NCBI GenBank assembly: GCA_942492715.1
Contig: CALOFW010000012.1
Coordinates: 496,001-560,000, forward strand
Reading direction: 5' to 3'
Source: Sva-07 sp942492715
Lineage (GTDB): Bacteria; Actinomycetota; Acidimicrobiia; Acidimicrobiales; Ilumatobacteraceae
Length of the DNA stretch: 64,000 nucleotides
Shown: in pieces, positions 24,780-34,471 of the stretch
Layout of the letters: every line of letters starts with the position of its first letter
Position numbering within the stretch: position 1 is the first letter of the stretch
Notes under the pieces: generated by a model
The model's database searches: none
Told to the model about the DNA's origin: nothing
Seen by the model: the letters and a program-made list of their open reading frames with translations, nothing else
Position numbers and translations under genes: made by a program

Positions 24780-26138
24780 ATGGAGCGACGCATCTACGGA
24801 CTCGAGAACGAGTACGGCGTCACGTGCACCCTGCGGGGCCAGCGTCGTCTCAGTCCCGACGAGGTCGCCCGCTATCTGTTTCGTCGGGTCGTCTCGTGGG
24901 GGCGCAGCTCCAACGTGTTCCTCCAGAACGGCGCCCGTCTGTACCTCGATGTCGGATCACACCCGGAGTACGCGACTCCCGAGTGCGACTCGCTGTACGA
25001 ACTGATCGTGCACGACAAGGCGGGCGAACGCATCCTCGAACAGTTGGTCGAGTCGGCCGAGCAGCGACTCGCGGAGGAATCGATCCGCGGCACGATCTAC
25101 CTGTTCAAGAACAACACCGACTCCGCCGGCAACTCCTACGGCTGCCACGAGAACTACCTCACGAGCCGCGATGACGACCTCGGTCACTATGCCGAGGTGT
25201 TGATCCCGTTCCTGGTGTCACGCCAGATCTACACCGGTGCGGGCAAGGTGTTGCAGACCGCCAGGGGAGCGACGTACTCGATCGCACAGCGCGCCGAGCA
25301 CATCTGGGAGGGCGTGTCGTCGGCGACCACACGGAGCCGTCCGATCATCAACACACGCGACGAACCCCACGCCGACGCCGAGAAGTACCGGCGGTTGCAC
25401 GTCATCGTCGGCGACTCGAACATGAGCGAGTACACCGGGTTCGTCAAGGTCGGCGCTGCGGCGTGCATGCTGCGGATGCTCGAGGACCCCAACGTGGTGC
25501 TGCGCGACATGACACTCGAGAACCCGATCCGGGCGATTCGGGAGATCAGCCATGACATCACCTGTCGGCGCACCGTCCGCCTCGCCAACGGCCGGGAGGT
25601 GTCGGCGCTCGACATCCAACGCGAGTACCTCGACCGAGCGTTGCGGTACGCGGACTCACAGGGGTTCCCCCCGCTGGAACAGCGAGCGCTGGAGATGTGG
25701 GAACACTGCGTCACCACGATCGAGAAGGACCCGTTGTTGCTCGACCGCGAGGTCGACTGGGTGATCAAGTACAAGCTGCTCGAGGCGTTCCGTGAGCGTC
25801 ACGACCTGCCGTTCGGGCATCCGCGGGTGCAGTTGCTCGATCTCCAGTACCACGACGTCTCCCGGGCGCGGAGCCCCTTCTACAAGCTCCAGGACCGTGG
25901 GCTGATCGAACGGATCTGCACCGATGACGACATCGCGCAGGCCGTCGACGTGCCGCCGCAGACCACACGGGCACGACTGCGAGGCGATTTCGTCAAGCGG
26001 GCGAAGGAGCGCAAGCGGGATTACACCGTCGACTGGGTGCACCTGAAGCTGAACGACCAGGCGCAGCGCACCGTCCTCTGCAAGGACCCGTTCAAGAGTC
26101 GTGACGAACGCGTGGAGCGACTGATCGAATCGCTCTGA
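24780..26138 (+). CDS. pafA: Pup-protein ligase
   Basis: A 452-residue ligase that joins Pup through its C-terminal Glu to substrate lysines using ATP. The motifs parallel Dop but with PafA features: RRIYGLENEYGVTCTL at the start, FKNNTDSAGNSYGCHENY, NTRDEPHADAEKYRRLHVIV, DLQYHDVSRARS and a C-terminal domain ending near SRDERVERLIESL. TAGGTT (24767-24772) ends 7 nt before the ATG, making 24780 the start and the message leaderless; it is the same hexamer as for dop. Confidence 0.96.
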   Translation: MERRIYGLENEYGVTCTLRGQRRLSPDEVARYLFRRVVSWGRSSNVFLQNGARLYLDVGSHPEYATPECDSLYELIVHDKAGERILEQLVESAEQRLAEESIRGTIYLFKNNTDSAGNSYGCHENYLTSRDDDLGHYAEVLIPFLVSRQIYTGAGKVLQTARGATYSIAQRAEHIWEGVSSATTRSRPIINTRDEPHADAEKYRRLHVIVGDSNMSEYTGFVKVGAAACMLRMLEDPNVVLRDMTLENPIRAIREISHDITCRRTVRLANGREVSALDIQREYLDRALRYADSQGFPPLEQRALEMWEHCVTTIEKDPLLLDREVDWVIKYKLLEAFRERHDLPFGHPRVQLLDLQYHDVSRARSPFYKLQDRGLIERICTDDDIAQAVDVPPQTTRARLRGDFVKRAKERKRDYTVDWVHLKLNDQAQRTVLCKDPFKSRDERVERLIESL

Positions 26139-26196
26139 AACACTTGCCCGATGCTGTCGGTGCGGTCGGCCCGGTTGCGGTTACCGTGGGGCCCTC

Positions 26197-26808
26197 GTGA
26201 CATCGGAGTCGACCCTTCCCCGCCCCGCCGACGAACCCGGCGCCCCGCTGCCGGACGCCGACAAGTCTGCGCTGCCCGCCAGCGCGCGTGCCTTCGTCGA
26301 CTGGGTCATCGTCATCGCCGTTGCGCTCCTCGTTGCATTCGTCGTGCGCACGTTCGTGCTCGCTCACTTCGTGGTCGAAGGCGAGTCGATGTACTCGACA
26401 CTCGAAACCGGCGACCGCGTGTTCGTCAACAAGCTCTCCTATCGGCTCCACGACCCGAACCGGGGCGATGTCGTCGTGCTGCACCAGATCACCGGAGCGT
26501 CCGAACGCGACCTGATCAAGCGCGTGATCGGCCTTCCCGGAGAGACCGTCGAGGTCCGCAACTGCACCGTGCTCATCGACGGTCGCGTGCTCAACGAGCC
26601 CTATCTCGACCCCGAGGTGGTGACCCCGACCGACTGCGGTGGCGACTACTCCCTCAACGGACCGGTACCGGACGACCACGTGTTCGTCATGGGCGACAAC
26701 CGCGGTGGCTCGCAGGACTCGCGCGTGATCGGCCCGATCCACGAGGACGACCTGGTCGGTCGTGCCTTCGTGGTCTTCTGGCCGCAGAGCCACTGGCAGT
26801 GGCTCTGA
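26197..26808 (+). CDS. lepB: Signal peptidase I
   Basis: A 203-residue membrane-bound serine protease that removes signal peptides from exported proteins. One transmembrane segment (about residues 36-57) precedes the catalytic domain; the dyad is S64 (EGESMYSTL) and K108 (DLIKRVIGLPG), and the conserved MGDNRGGSQDSR box is present. The start is GTG; a TACCGT hexamer lies 9 nt upstream. Proximity to TatA and TatC groups export functions together. Confidence 0.95.
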   Translation: MTSESTLPRPADEPGAPLPDADKSALPASARAFVDWVIVIAVALLVAFVVRTFVLAHFVVEGESMYSTLETGDRVFVNKLSYRLHDPNRGDVVVLHQITGASERDLIKRVIGLPGETVEVRNCTVLIDGRVLNEPYLDPEVVTPTDCGGDYSLNGPVPDDHVFVMGDNRGGSQDSRVIGPIHEDDLVGRAFVVFWPQSHWQWL

Positions 26809-26838
26809 GACCACCTGTCTCCGCGGAACCGGTTGCGC

Positions 26839-27579
26839 TCAGACCGTCCCGATCTCGGCGTTGACGGCATCGATCATCACGTCGACGTGATCGCTGTAGA
26901 CCGCGTCGACTCCCATGCGCAACGCCGGGCGGAGATCGTGCTCGTGCTGAAGGTCCCAGCTGAACGCCACGAGGTCGAACCGGTGGAACAGCGCGACGAG
27001 GCCACCGTTCCAGTCGGTGCGGTGAAGATTGATCCCGTCGATGCCGTGACGAGCGAGATACTCAGCACGTCGTTCCGGCGTCCCCTTGATTCGCTCGAGC
27101 CGGGTGGTCTGCAGCAGTCGCACCGGAACCCGGCCGCCATCGTCGAAGCGCTCACGCAACTCGATCACCCGGTTGAGGCTCGGCTCGCACAACCACAGGC
27201 GCTCCAGCATCGATCGGTCGATCGCCGACACCACCTCGACGATCGGCGCCGCCGAGTCAGGGTCCTTGAGGTCGAGCGAGAGCGAATAGTCCGTGCCCAC
27301 CTCCTCGAGGAGTCCGGCAAGCGTCGGGATGTGCGGGGGCAGTTCGGCTCGCCTGAACTCGCGGATCGGTCGCTTGCGGAGTCCGCGCTTGACGACGCCG
27401 TCGTGATCCAGCACGGCGACCCCGTCGGACGTGAGCCAGACGTCGCTCTCGAGGCCGGAGGCACCCAGCTTGAGCGCCAGATGGAAGGCTTCGATCGTGT
27501 TCTCCTGCGCGTGCGCACGCGCGCCGCGATGGGCGAAGGAGATCGGCGGGTCGAGCAGGGAGGGGAGACGTTGCTGCAC
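26839..27579 (-). CDS. Glycerophosphodiester phosphodiesterase family protein
   Basis: A 246-residue GDPD-type TIM-barrel enzyme, expected to cleave glycerophosphodiesters to glycerol 3-phosphate and an alcohol. The metal-binding and catalytic motif AHRGARAHAQENTIEAF is intact, as are ESDVWLTSDGVAVLDHD (metal ligands and second catalytic His). There is no signal peptide, so it acts in the cytoplasm. It is convergent with lepB and divergent from tatA, only 35 nt away. Confidence 0.9.
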   Translation of the reverse strand: MQQRLPSLLDPPISFAHRGARAHAQENTIEAFHLALKLGASGLESDVWLTSDGVAVLDHDGVVKRGLRKRPIREFRRAELPPHIPTLAGLLEEVGTDYSLSLDLKDPDSAAPIVEVVSAIDRSMLERLWLCEPSLNRVIELRERFDDGGRVPVRLLQTTRLERIKGTPERRAEYLARHGIDGINLHRTDWNGGLVALFHRFDLVAFSWDLQHEHDLRPALRMGVDAVYSDHVDVMIDAVNAEIGTV

Positions 27580-27614
27580 TCCGAGACATGATGGCAGGCC
27601 CGTAGACTCGGCCC

Positions 27615-28064
27615 GTGTTCAATCTGCAGGGCAGCGAGATCATCGTGATCCTGCTGATCGCGCTCGTCGTGCTCGGGCCCGAACGTCTGCCGGATGCCGT
27701 TCGCCGTTTCATGCAGACCTACAACGAACTCAAGAAGATGGGCAGCGGCTTCCAGTCGGAGATCAAATCTGCGTTCGACGAGCCGATGCGGGAGATGCGC
27801 GAGACCGCCCAGACGGTGCGCGATGCCGCCGATCCCAACCGGTTGATCGCCGAGGCCGAAGCCGAGCAGCGGCTGCGCGCCGACGCCGATGCGGCCATCG
27901 CTGCCGAGGCCCCCGGCGACGGGTTGCCTCCACCGACGCCACCGTTGGCCGCCCCGTCCCCGCCCGCATCGGCATCTCCGCCGCCGCCTCCTCCCCGGCG
28001 CCCGACCGCCGACGCACCGTCGAACGGCCACGTGGACCATGACGAAACCGCGGCGAGGCCATGA
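27615..28064 (+). CDS. tatA: Twin-arginine translocase subunit TatA/TatB
   Basis: A 149-residue Tat component. The first 22 residues form the short membrane helix (SEIIVILLIALVVLGPERLP) with the conserved Gly-Pro hinge, followed by an amphipathic helix and a proline-rich, disordered tail; the length and the ERLP motif lean toward TatB. TAGACT (27603-27608) ends 6 nt before the GTG. It overlaps tatC by 4 nt, giving a tatA-tatC-helY operon as in other actinobacteria. Confidence 0.9.
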   Translation: MFNLQGSEIIVILLIALVVLGPERLPDAVRRFMQTYNELKKMGSGFQSEIKSAFDEPMREMRETAQTVRDAADPNRLIAEAEAEQRLRADADAAIAAEAPGDGLPPPTPPLAAPSPPASASPPPPPPRRPTADAPSNGHVDHDETAARP

Positions 28065-28837
28065 GCGCCGACGAAGACGTCATCGTGTCGCCCGACGACA
28101 CGATGACGCTCACCGAGCATCTCGCCGAGCTGCGCGTGCGAATCATCCGCAGCGCACTTGCCGTTGCGATCGGGATGGTCCTGATCATCGCGTTCTACAA
28201 CCAGGTTCTGGACTTCCTCATCCAGCCGTACGCCGAGTTGTGCCAGAGCAAGCCGGAGGACTTCTGCGACCCGGCGCTCAATGCATTCACCCCGACGGAA
28301 GGCTTGTCGACGCGCATTCGTGTGGGCATGTACGGCGGCATCATCGTCGCCCTGCCGGTGATCCTGTGGCAGGTCTGGCGGTTCACGGTGCCGGCGCTCG
28401 ACGCGAAGGAGAAGCGGTACGCGATCCCGTTCGTGTTGTCCTCGATCGTGCTGTTCAGCGCCGGCGGTGTGCTCGCCTACACCACGGTCTCGCAGGCCCT
28501 CGAGTTCCTGATCTCCTGGTCGGGCTCCGATGTCAACCAGCTCTACTCGGTCAGCAGCTACGTCAGCCTGATCGGGTTGATGATCTTCGCGTTCGGCGTC
28601 GGATTCCTGCTCCCGGTGTTCCTCGTCGGACTGCAGCTCGTCGGCGCCGTCAGCCCGCAGCGACTCCTCAAGAGCTGGCGCTTCGCTCTCGTGGGTATCG
28701 CGGTCATCGCCGCGGTGATCACCCCGTCGGGTGACCCCATCACCATGGCGATGCTCGGCATCCCGATGGTGATCCTCTACTTCCTGGCGATCCTGATCGG
28801 CTGGCTGGTCGTTCGACGCCGCCCGGCCGAGGAGTGA
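28061..28837 (+). CDS. tatC: Sec-independent protein translocase TatC
   Basis: A 258-residue integral membrane protein with six predicted helices, the receptor for twin-arginine signal peptides. The N-terminal TLTEHLAELRVRIIRS contains the conserved cytoplasmic motif with the E needed for signal-peptide recognition, and the loop LPVILWQVWRFTVPAL is also typical. The ATG overlaps tatA and its end overlaps helY. Confidence 0.95.
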   Translation: MSADEDVIVSPDDTMTLTEHLAELRVRIIRSALAVAIGMVLIIAFYNQVLDFLIQPYAELCQSKPEDFCDPALNAFTPTEGLSTRIRVGMYGGIIVALPVILWQVWRFTVPALDAKEKRYAIPFVLSSIVLFSAGGVLAYTTVSQALEFLISWSGSDVNQLYSVSSYVSLIGLMIFAFGVGFLLPVFLVGLQLVGAVSPQRLLKSWRFALVGIAVIAAVITPSGDPITMAMLGIPMVILYFLAILIGWLVVRRRPAEE

Positions 28838-31518
28838 CCCTCGCCGACCTCCGGGCCCAGTTCATCGCCCGGTACTCCTTTCCGCTCGACCGGTTCCAGG
28901 TCGAGGCCTTCGATGCGCTCGACCGTGGCGACCATGTGGTCGTCGCCGTCCCGACCGGCAGCGGCAAGACGGTCGTCGCCGAGTACGGCATCGAGATCGC
29001 GCGGAGTGCCCGGCGCCGGGCGTTCTACACCGCTCCGGTCAAGGCGCTGTCGAATCAGAAGTATCGAGACCTCGTGGCGATCTACGGCGACGACGACGTC
29101 GGCCTGCTCACCGGAGACAACTCGATCAACGGCGACGCCCCGATCGTGGTGATGACCACCGAAGTGCTGCGCAACATGATCTACGGGCGCTCCCGGCTGC
29201 TCCACGACCTCGGACTCGTCGTGCTCGACGAGGTCCACTTCCTCCAGGATTCGTATCGAGGGCCGGTCTGGGAAGAGGTGATGATCCACCTTCCCCCACA
29301 CGTTCGCCTCGTGTGCCTGTCGGCGACGGTGAGCAACGTCGACGAACTCTCGGAGTGGATCACGACGGTACGCGGTCCCACCGCGTCGATCGTCGAGCGT
29401 CGCCGACCGGTTCGGCTCGACAACGAGTATCTCGTGGCAGACAAGACCAACGATCGCCTGCGGATGCTCCCCGTCTTCGTCGATGGGCACGTCAACCGCG
29501 ATGCCGTCCAGCTCGACGAGTCGGCCGCACGTGGAAGCCGGGATCGACGCGAGCAGCGCCGTCAGCGCCGCAGCGGAGGCCAGGGTTCCGGACGTCGGGT
29601 CCTCGCAGCGCCCAGCCGCGTCGAGACCGTCGAGCTCCTCGAACGGCGCAAGCTGCTCCCGGCGCTGTTCTTCATCTTCAGCCGGGCGCAGTGCGATGCG
29701 GCGGCCAAGTCGTGTGTCGATGCCGGCATCCACCTCACGACCGGCGACGAACGGGCGGCGGTCCGCTCCATCGTCGACGCTCGCCTCGGCGGTCTGGACG
29801 ACGCCGATCTCCGAGTGCTCGGCTACACCCAGTTCCTCACCCAACTCGAGTGCGGGGTGGCCGCCCACCACGCCGGCATGGTCCCTCCGATGAAGGAGGT
29901 CGTCGAGGCCTGCTTCATCGAGGGTCTGGTCAAGGTGGTGTTCGCCACCGAGACGCTCGCCGTGGGCATCAACATGCCGGCTCGGACCGTCGTCATCGAG
30001 AAGCTCACCAAGTTCACCGGTGAGCACCACGAGCGGCTCACCCCCGGGGAGTACACCCAGCTCACGGGTCGAGCCGGCCGCCGCGGCATCGACGACCTCG
30101 GCTCTGCCGTGGTGCTGTGGTCACCCTGGGTGCGATTCGACGAAGTCGCCGAACTCGCCGGGAGCTCGTCGTTCCATCTCCGCTCGGCATTCCACCCCAC
30201 GTACAACATGGCCGCCAACCTGATCCGCACCTACAGCAGCGACGAAGCTCATCGGTTGCTCAACCTGTCGTTCGCGCAGTTCCAGGCCGACCGCGACGTC
30301 GTGCGCCTCGAGGCCCGGCTCGAGCGACGCCGATCGGTGTTGGACGACCTCCGGTCGCAGGCCCGGAGCGACCACGGCGATCTCGAGGAGTACCGCCGGC
30401 TGCGAGCGCTGGAGCTCGGAGAGCAGGCGCTCGGACGCGACGCCCGCCGTGAGGCCGTCGAGGATGCCCTGGCCCAGCTGCGTCCGGGTGTCGTGGTCCA
30501 TCTCAGCAAGGGCACCTACCGGGGTGCAGCGGTCGTGGTGGCGAACGCTCACCGAAAAGGTGGCCGTCGCGTGACGCTGATCACCAAGTCGGCCAAGAGC
30601 ATCCATGCGGTCGCGGACGACTGGGAAGATCCGCCGCGTCCGATCGGCAGCGTCAAACTGCCCGACACCTACGCCCCGAACCGCAAGGAGTACCGCAACG
30701 ACGTGGCCCGGCGGCTCCGGCAGGTCAAGCTCGCCCCGGCACCGTCGTCGAAACGGCAGCGAGCACGCTCCGTGCAGGCAGATCTCCATCCGGTCGCCGC
30801 GGACCCCGATCTCCGCGCCAAACTCGCCGCCGCCGGTCAGGCCGACCGCATCGAACGCGAGGTCGCTGATCTGGAAGAGCGCGTCAGCGGCAAGAACCTC
30901 TCGCTCGGCCGGGAGTTCGATCGAGTCCTCGACGTCTTGACGGTCTACGAGTACATCGATCGTTCTGCATGGGCGCTCACCGAGGCCGGCGAGATGCTCG
31001 CGCGAACCTTCCACGAGTCCGACCTGCTCGTCACCGAGGTGGTCCGCTCCGGGGTGCTCGACGGGCTCGCCCCGGCCGATCTGGCAGCACTGGTGTCGAT
31101 GGTCGTCTACGAGCATCGGAGTTCGGAGGCCCCACCCGCACCCTGGTTCTCGTCCGACGAGGTCAGGCGCCGTGCCAGGCGGCTGCTCGCGATCAGCGAG
31201 GACCTGCGGGCAACGGAACGCTCGGTGGGACTCGCCGAGCACCGCGCTCCCGACCCGACGTTCGCCGCGATCGCGCACGCGTGGGTGGCGGGGGAGGGGT
31301 TCGCCGAAGTGGTCGGCGACGAGGAGCTGACCGGAGGCGACTTCGTCCGCACGATGAAGCAGCTGATCGACCTTCTCCGTCAGCTCGCCATCGTGTCGCC
31401 GATTCCCACGACCCGCGCCGCGTCGGCAGCTGCGGCCGACGGGGCGTTCAGGGGCGTGGTCGCCGACAGTTCCGCCGCCGCACCGAACCCGATCGACGAT
31501 GCCGATCCGGAAGGGTGA
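28834..31518 (+). CDS. helY: Ski2-like DEAD/DEAH-box RNA helicase HelY
   Basis: An 894-residue helicase. Walker A is VPTGSGKTVVAE (about residues 39-50), motif II is DEVH (132-135), motif III LSATVSN, and motif VI QLTGRAGRRGID; C-terminal domains resemble the Ski2/Mtr4 DSHCT region. A short basic low-complexity insert (around residues 232-250) interrupts RecA domain 2. It is presumably involved in RNA turnover. The GTG start overlaps tatC (GTGA); tatAC-helY next to the proteasome genes is the conserved actinobacterial order. Confidence 0.93.
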   Translation: MTLADLRAQFIARYSFPLDRFQVEAFDALDRGDHVVVAVPTGSGKTVVAEYGIEIARSARRRAFYTAPVKALSNQKYRDLVAIYGDDDVGLLTGDNSINGDAPIVVMTTEVLRNMIYGRSRLLHDLGLVVLDEVHFLQDSYRGPVWEEVMIHLPPHVRLVCLSATVSNVDELSEWITTVRGPTASIVERRRPVRLDNEYLVADKTNDRLRMLPVFVDGHVNRDAVQLDESAARGSRDRREQRRQRRSGGQGSGRRVLAAPSRVETVELLERRKLLPALFFIFSRAQCDAAAKSCVDAGIHLTTGDERAAVRSIVDARLGGLDDADLRVLGYTQFLTQLECGVAAHHAGMVPPMKEVVEACFIEGLVKVVFATETLAVGINMPARTVVIEKLTKFTGEHHERLTPGEYTQLTGRAGRRGIDDLGSAVVLWSPWVRFDEVAELAGSSSFHLRSAFHPTYNMAANLIRTYSSDEAHRLLNLSFAQFQADRDVVRLEARLERRRSVLDDLRSQARSDHGDLEEYRRLRALELGEQALGRDARREAVEDALAQLRPGVVVHLSKGTYRGAAVVVANAHRKGGRRVTLITKSAKSIHAVADDWEDPPRPIGSVKLPDTYAPNRKEYRNDVARRLRQVKLAPAPSSKRQRARSVQADLHPVAADPDLRAKLAAAGQADRIEREVADLEERVSGKNLSLGREFDRVLDVLTVYEYIDRSAWALTEAGEMLARTFHESDLLVTEVVRSGVLDGLAPADLAALVSMVVYEHRSSEAPPAPWFSSDEVRRRARRLLAISEDLRATERSVGLAEHRAPDPTFAAIAHAWVAGEGFAEVVGDEELTGGDFVRTMKQLIDLLRQLAIVSPIPTTRAASAAAADGAFRGVVADSSAAAPNPIDDADPEG

Positions 31519-32122
31519 GTCCTGGGGTCGGTCGGTCGATCGGCCCGACGGACTCGTCACGCTGTCCACCGACGCCGATGTCGCTGCGGCGGTGGCCGTT
31601 CAGCGCACCGAGCTGCCGGGCCCGCCGATCTTCGTCGCCGGGGGCGACCTCGCCCGGACGCTGGGCGCCGGTTCTCCCGATCGGGTCCAGGTGAACGAAT
31701 TGCCGATCGATCTCGCCGAGGTGCGGCTCGACGGTGCCGAGATCCCTGTTCCGGCGTGCGCTCATGTGGTGATGCGCACACCGTGGTGGCGCGGAGGTTG
31801 GCTTGGTGGACCGATCGTGCTCGTGATGAACGCGGAGTTCCTCGGGCGGTGGGACGTGGCCCCGCGCGGACATCCGAACGACGGTCGGGTCGAGGTCGTG
31901 GCGGCGGGCACCGAGCTGTCCCTCCGTCAGCGACTCGCCGCGTGGCGGCGTCTGCCGAATGCCTCCCACGTCCCGCACCCGGCGATCTCCACCCGCTCGG
32001 TGAAGCGGGATCGCTGGACGTTTCCGCGACCGGTCGCAGTGCGCGTCGACGGGCGGGCGGTGGGACGGGCAACCACCGTCGAGGTCGACGTGATCTCCGA
32101 TGCCGGCATCGTTCACGTCTGA
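31499..32122 (+). CDS. Hypothetical protein resembling the C-terminal domain of diacylglycerol kinases
   Basis: A 207-residue protein. The segment NAEFLGRWDVAPRGHPNDG followed by RVEVV resembles the C-terminal beta-sandwich of YegS/DAG-kinase-like proteins, but the N-terminal catalytic (GGDGT) domain is absent. It may be a lipid-binding or regulatory stand-alone domain. The ATG lies inside the 3' end of helY (20-nt overlap, different frame), so translation is coupled. Function unknown. Confidence 0.65.
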   Translation: MPIRKGESWGRSVDRPDGLVTLSTDADVAAAVAVQRTELPGPPIFVAGGDLARTLGAGSPDRVQVNELPIDLAEVRLDGAEIPVPACAHVVMRTPWWRGGWLGGPIVLVMNAEFLGRWDVAPRGHPNDGRVEVVAAGTELSLRQRLAAWRRLPNASHVPHPAISTRSVKRDRWTFPRPVAVRVDGRAVGRATTVEVDVISDAGIVHV

Positions 32123-32213
32123 CTCGGGCCAGCTGTCGAATCCGCATCCTCCCTGCTCATCGATCCCGGAGGATCCCGAGGGGCTCGGTCGGGCTCTTCT
32201 AGAGTGGTCGATC

Positions 32214-33815
32214 GTGGCTGTGTACGTCCCCGAGTCCTTCACCGCGGACGAAGCCGATGTGCTCCGCCGGTACTTCACCAATCTCGACGGCCCCGTCTTC
32301 GCGCTCGTCAATCTTCCCGAGGTCGTGAAGGGCGCGCTCTTCGCCCGGTACAGCCGCAGTCACAAGTCGCTGCGGCGCTTGTTCCTCGACGAGTTCGTCG
32401 GTGATCTCGATGTGAGCGGCGATCACTCCGTCGATGCGACGATCGGGCTCGACCGGGCCGAGGAACTCTACGAACGAGTCTTCTTCGACTACGGCGACGA
32501 CTCGGTCGCCCAGCTCGGCGGGGTCCACCTCGCTTGCGAGCAGGCGTCGAACCTGCTCACGAAGATCCTCGAGTGGGGCCGCTTGATGAGCTATCTCGAG
32601 CAGAGCACCCGCTACATCTCGTACGACGCCCGGCTCGGCGGGCGATACCGCTACTACCGCGATCCGGAGGTGCTCGCCGGGCCGCTCGGTACTCGCTATG
32701 TCGGCGACCTCGATCGGATCTTCGATGCGTACAGCCGTAGCGTCGATGCCGTCACCGAACACGTTCGCTCGTCGGTGCAACGTGGACCGGACGACAGTGA
32801 GTTCGTCTACCGGACCGCCACACGCGCCAAGGCCCTCGACGCCGTGCGCGGGATCCTGCCGGCTGCGGCCACGTCCAACGTCGGCATCTACGGAACCGGC
32901 CAGGCGTTCGAGGCCCTGCTCCTGCGGATGCGCTCCAACGCGTTGCCCGAAGCGCGCGAGTACGCCGACCTGATGCTGCACGAGCTGCGCAAGGTGATCC
33001 CGAGCTTCCTGCGACGCGTCGACCTGCCGGACCGTGGCGGGCGCTGGAGCGACTACCTTGCCACGACGCGTTCGGACACGGCGGCACTCGTCGACGAGCT
33101 GTTCGGATCCACACCGGTCGAACCCGCTGCGGAGGTCGAACTGGTCGACTTCGATCCCGACGCCGAGGACAAGCTGTTGGCGGCGATCTGCTACTCGCAC
33201 TCGACACTGCCCGAGCATCAACTCATCGAGCGTGTGCGGCGACTGGGCGTCGACGAGCGCGTCTCGTTGATCAGGGCGTACGTCGGCGAGCGCGAGAACC
33301 GGCGTCACAAGCCAGGACGTGCCTTCGAACGCAGCTTCTACCGATTCGACGTCCTGAGCGACTACGGAGCCTTCCGCGACATGCAACGACATCGGATGCT
33401 CACGATCGAATGGCAGCGGCTGACGCCGAACCACGGCTACAGCCGCCCGGATCTCGTCGACGAGGCCGGCCTCGGTGGCGAGTTCGACGAGGCGATGCAC
33501 CGGTCGGCGGCCCTCTACGACGCACTCGATGGCGAGTACCCGGCACAGGCGTCGTACGCGGTGTCGATGGCCTACCGCATGCGCTACGTGATGCAGTTCA
33601 ACGCCCGAGAGGCGATCCACATGCTCGAGCTCCGGTCATCGCCCCAGGGGCATCCGTCGTACCGACGCGTGGCACTGGAGATGTACCGCTTGATCGGGGA
33701 GCGAGCCGGCCACCACGCGATCGCTGGTGCGATGAACCACATGACCACCGAGGCACCGGAGCTCGAACGGCTCGAAGCCGAGCGTCGAGCCGAGGCTCGG
33801 CGGGGCGATGCCTGA
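32214..33815 (+). CDS. Double-domain ThyX-like (FAD-dependent thymidylate synthase-related) protein
   Basis: A 533-residue protein with two ThyX-related halves. The ThyX signature RHR-x7-S-x-RY is split: the first half has WGR-LMSYLEQ-S-T-RY (residues 121-134) with the S-RY part but not RHR; the second half has R392-H-R394 followed by seven residues and Arg402 where Ser is expected. MLELRSSPQGHPSYRR near the end matches the conserved ThyX C-terminal segment. Single-domain ThyX makes dTMP from dUMP using FAD and methylene-THF; whether this protein does so is unknown. The GTG start has TAGAGT (32200-32205) 8 nt upstream. Confidence 0.75.
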   Translation: MAVYVPESFTADEADVLRRYFTNLDGPVFALVNLPEVVKGALFARYSRSHKSLRRLFLDEFVGDLDVSGDHSVDATIGLDRAEELYERVFFDYGDDSVAQLGGVHLACEQASNLLTKILEWGRLMSYLEQSTRYISYDARLGGRYRYYRDPEVLAGPLGTRYVGDLDRIFDAYSRSVDAVTEHVRSSVQRGPDDSEFVYRTATRAKALDAVRGILPAAATSNVGIYGTGQAFEALLLRMRSNALPEAREYADLMLHELRKVIPSFLRRVDLPDRGGRWSDYLATTRSDTAALVDELFGSTPVEPAAEVELVDFDPDAEDKLLAAICYSHSTLPEHQLIERVRRLGVDERVSLIRAYVGERENRRHKPGRAFERSFYRFDVLSDYGAFRDMQRHRMLTIEWQRLTPNHGYSRPDLVDEAGLGGEFDEAMHRSAALYDALDGEYPAQASYAVSMAYRMRYVMQFNAREAIHMLELRSSPQGHPSYRRVALEMYRLIGERAGHHAIAGAMNHMTTEAPELERLEAERRAEARRGDA

Positions 33816-33842
33816 GCCCCACTCGGCGCCGCGCTTCCTCGT

Positions 33843-33862
33843 GGTGTGACTCCTGTCACACC
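33843..33862. promoter_or_regulatory. CRP-type operator TGTGA-N6-TCACA
   Basis: A perfect inverted repeat, GGTGTGAC-TCCT-GTCACACC, containing TGTGACTCCTGTCACA, the exact consensus of CRP/FNR-family sites. It lies 28 nt after the ThyX-like gene and is centred about 54 nt upstream of the transcription start expected from the TATGCT -10 box at 33895-33900, a position suited to control of the DUF4193 gene. A terminator role for the same repeat is possible but the stem is short. Confidence 0.65.
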
Positions 33863-33894
33863 GGTGGCGTCTCGGTCGGTCGGTCACCCAGGCC

Positions 33895-33900
33895 TATGCT
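33895..33900 (+). promoter_or_regulatory. -10 box of the DUF4193 gene
   Basis: TATGCT is a good -10 hexamer 60 nt upstream of the ATG at 33960; no start codon lies at a leaderless distance, so this gene probably has a leader of about 53 nt. Confidence 0.5.
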
Positions 33901-33959
33901 CCCGCCGCAACCGCCCATTCGTTCGGTGACCCGCCGCACGACCAGATCGAAACGACGAC

Positions 33960-34457
<498 letters not shown>

Positions 34458-34471
34458 CCTCGACGCCGGCC

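Noticed and set aside
26822..26837. AACCGGTT-centred near-palindrome between lepB and the GDPD gene
   Set aside because: Only the central 8 bp are symmetric and no loop exists, so neither terminator nor operator can be supported.
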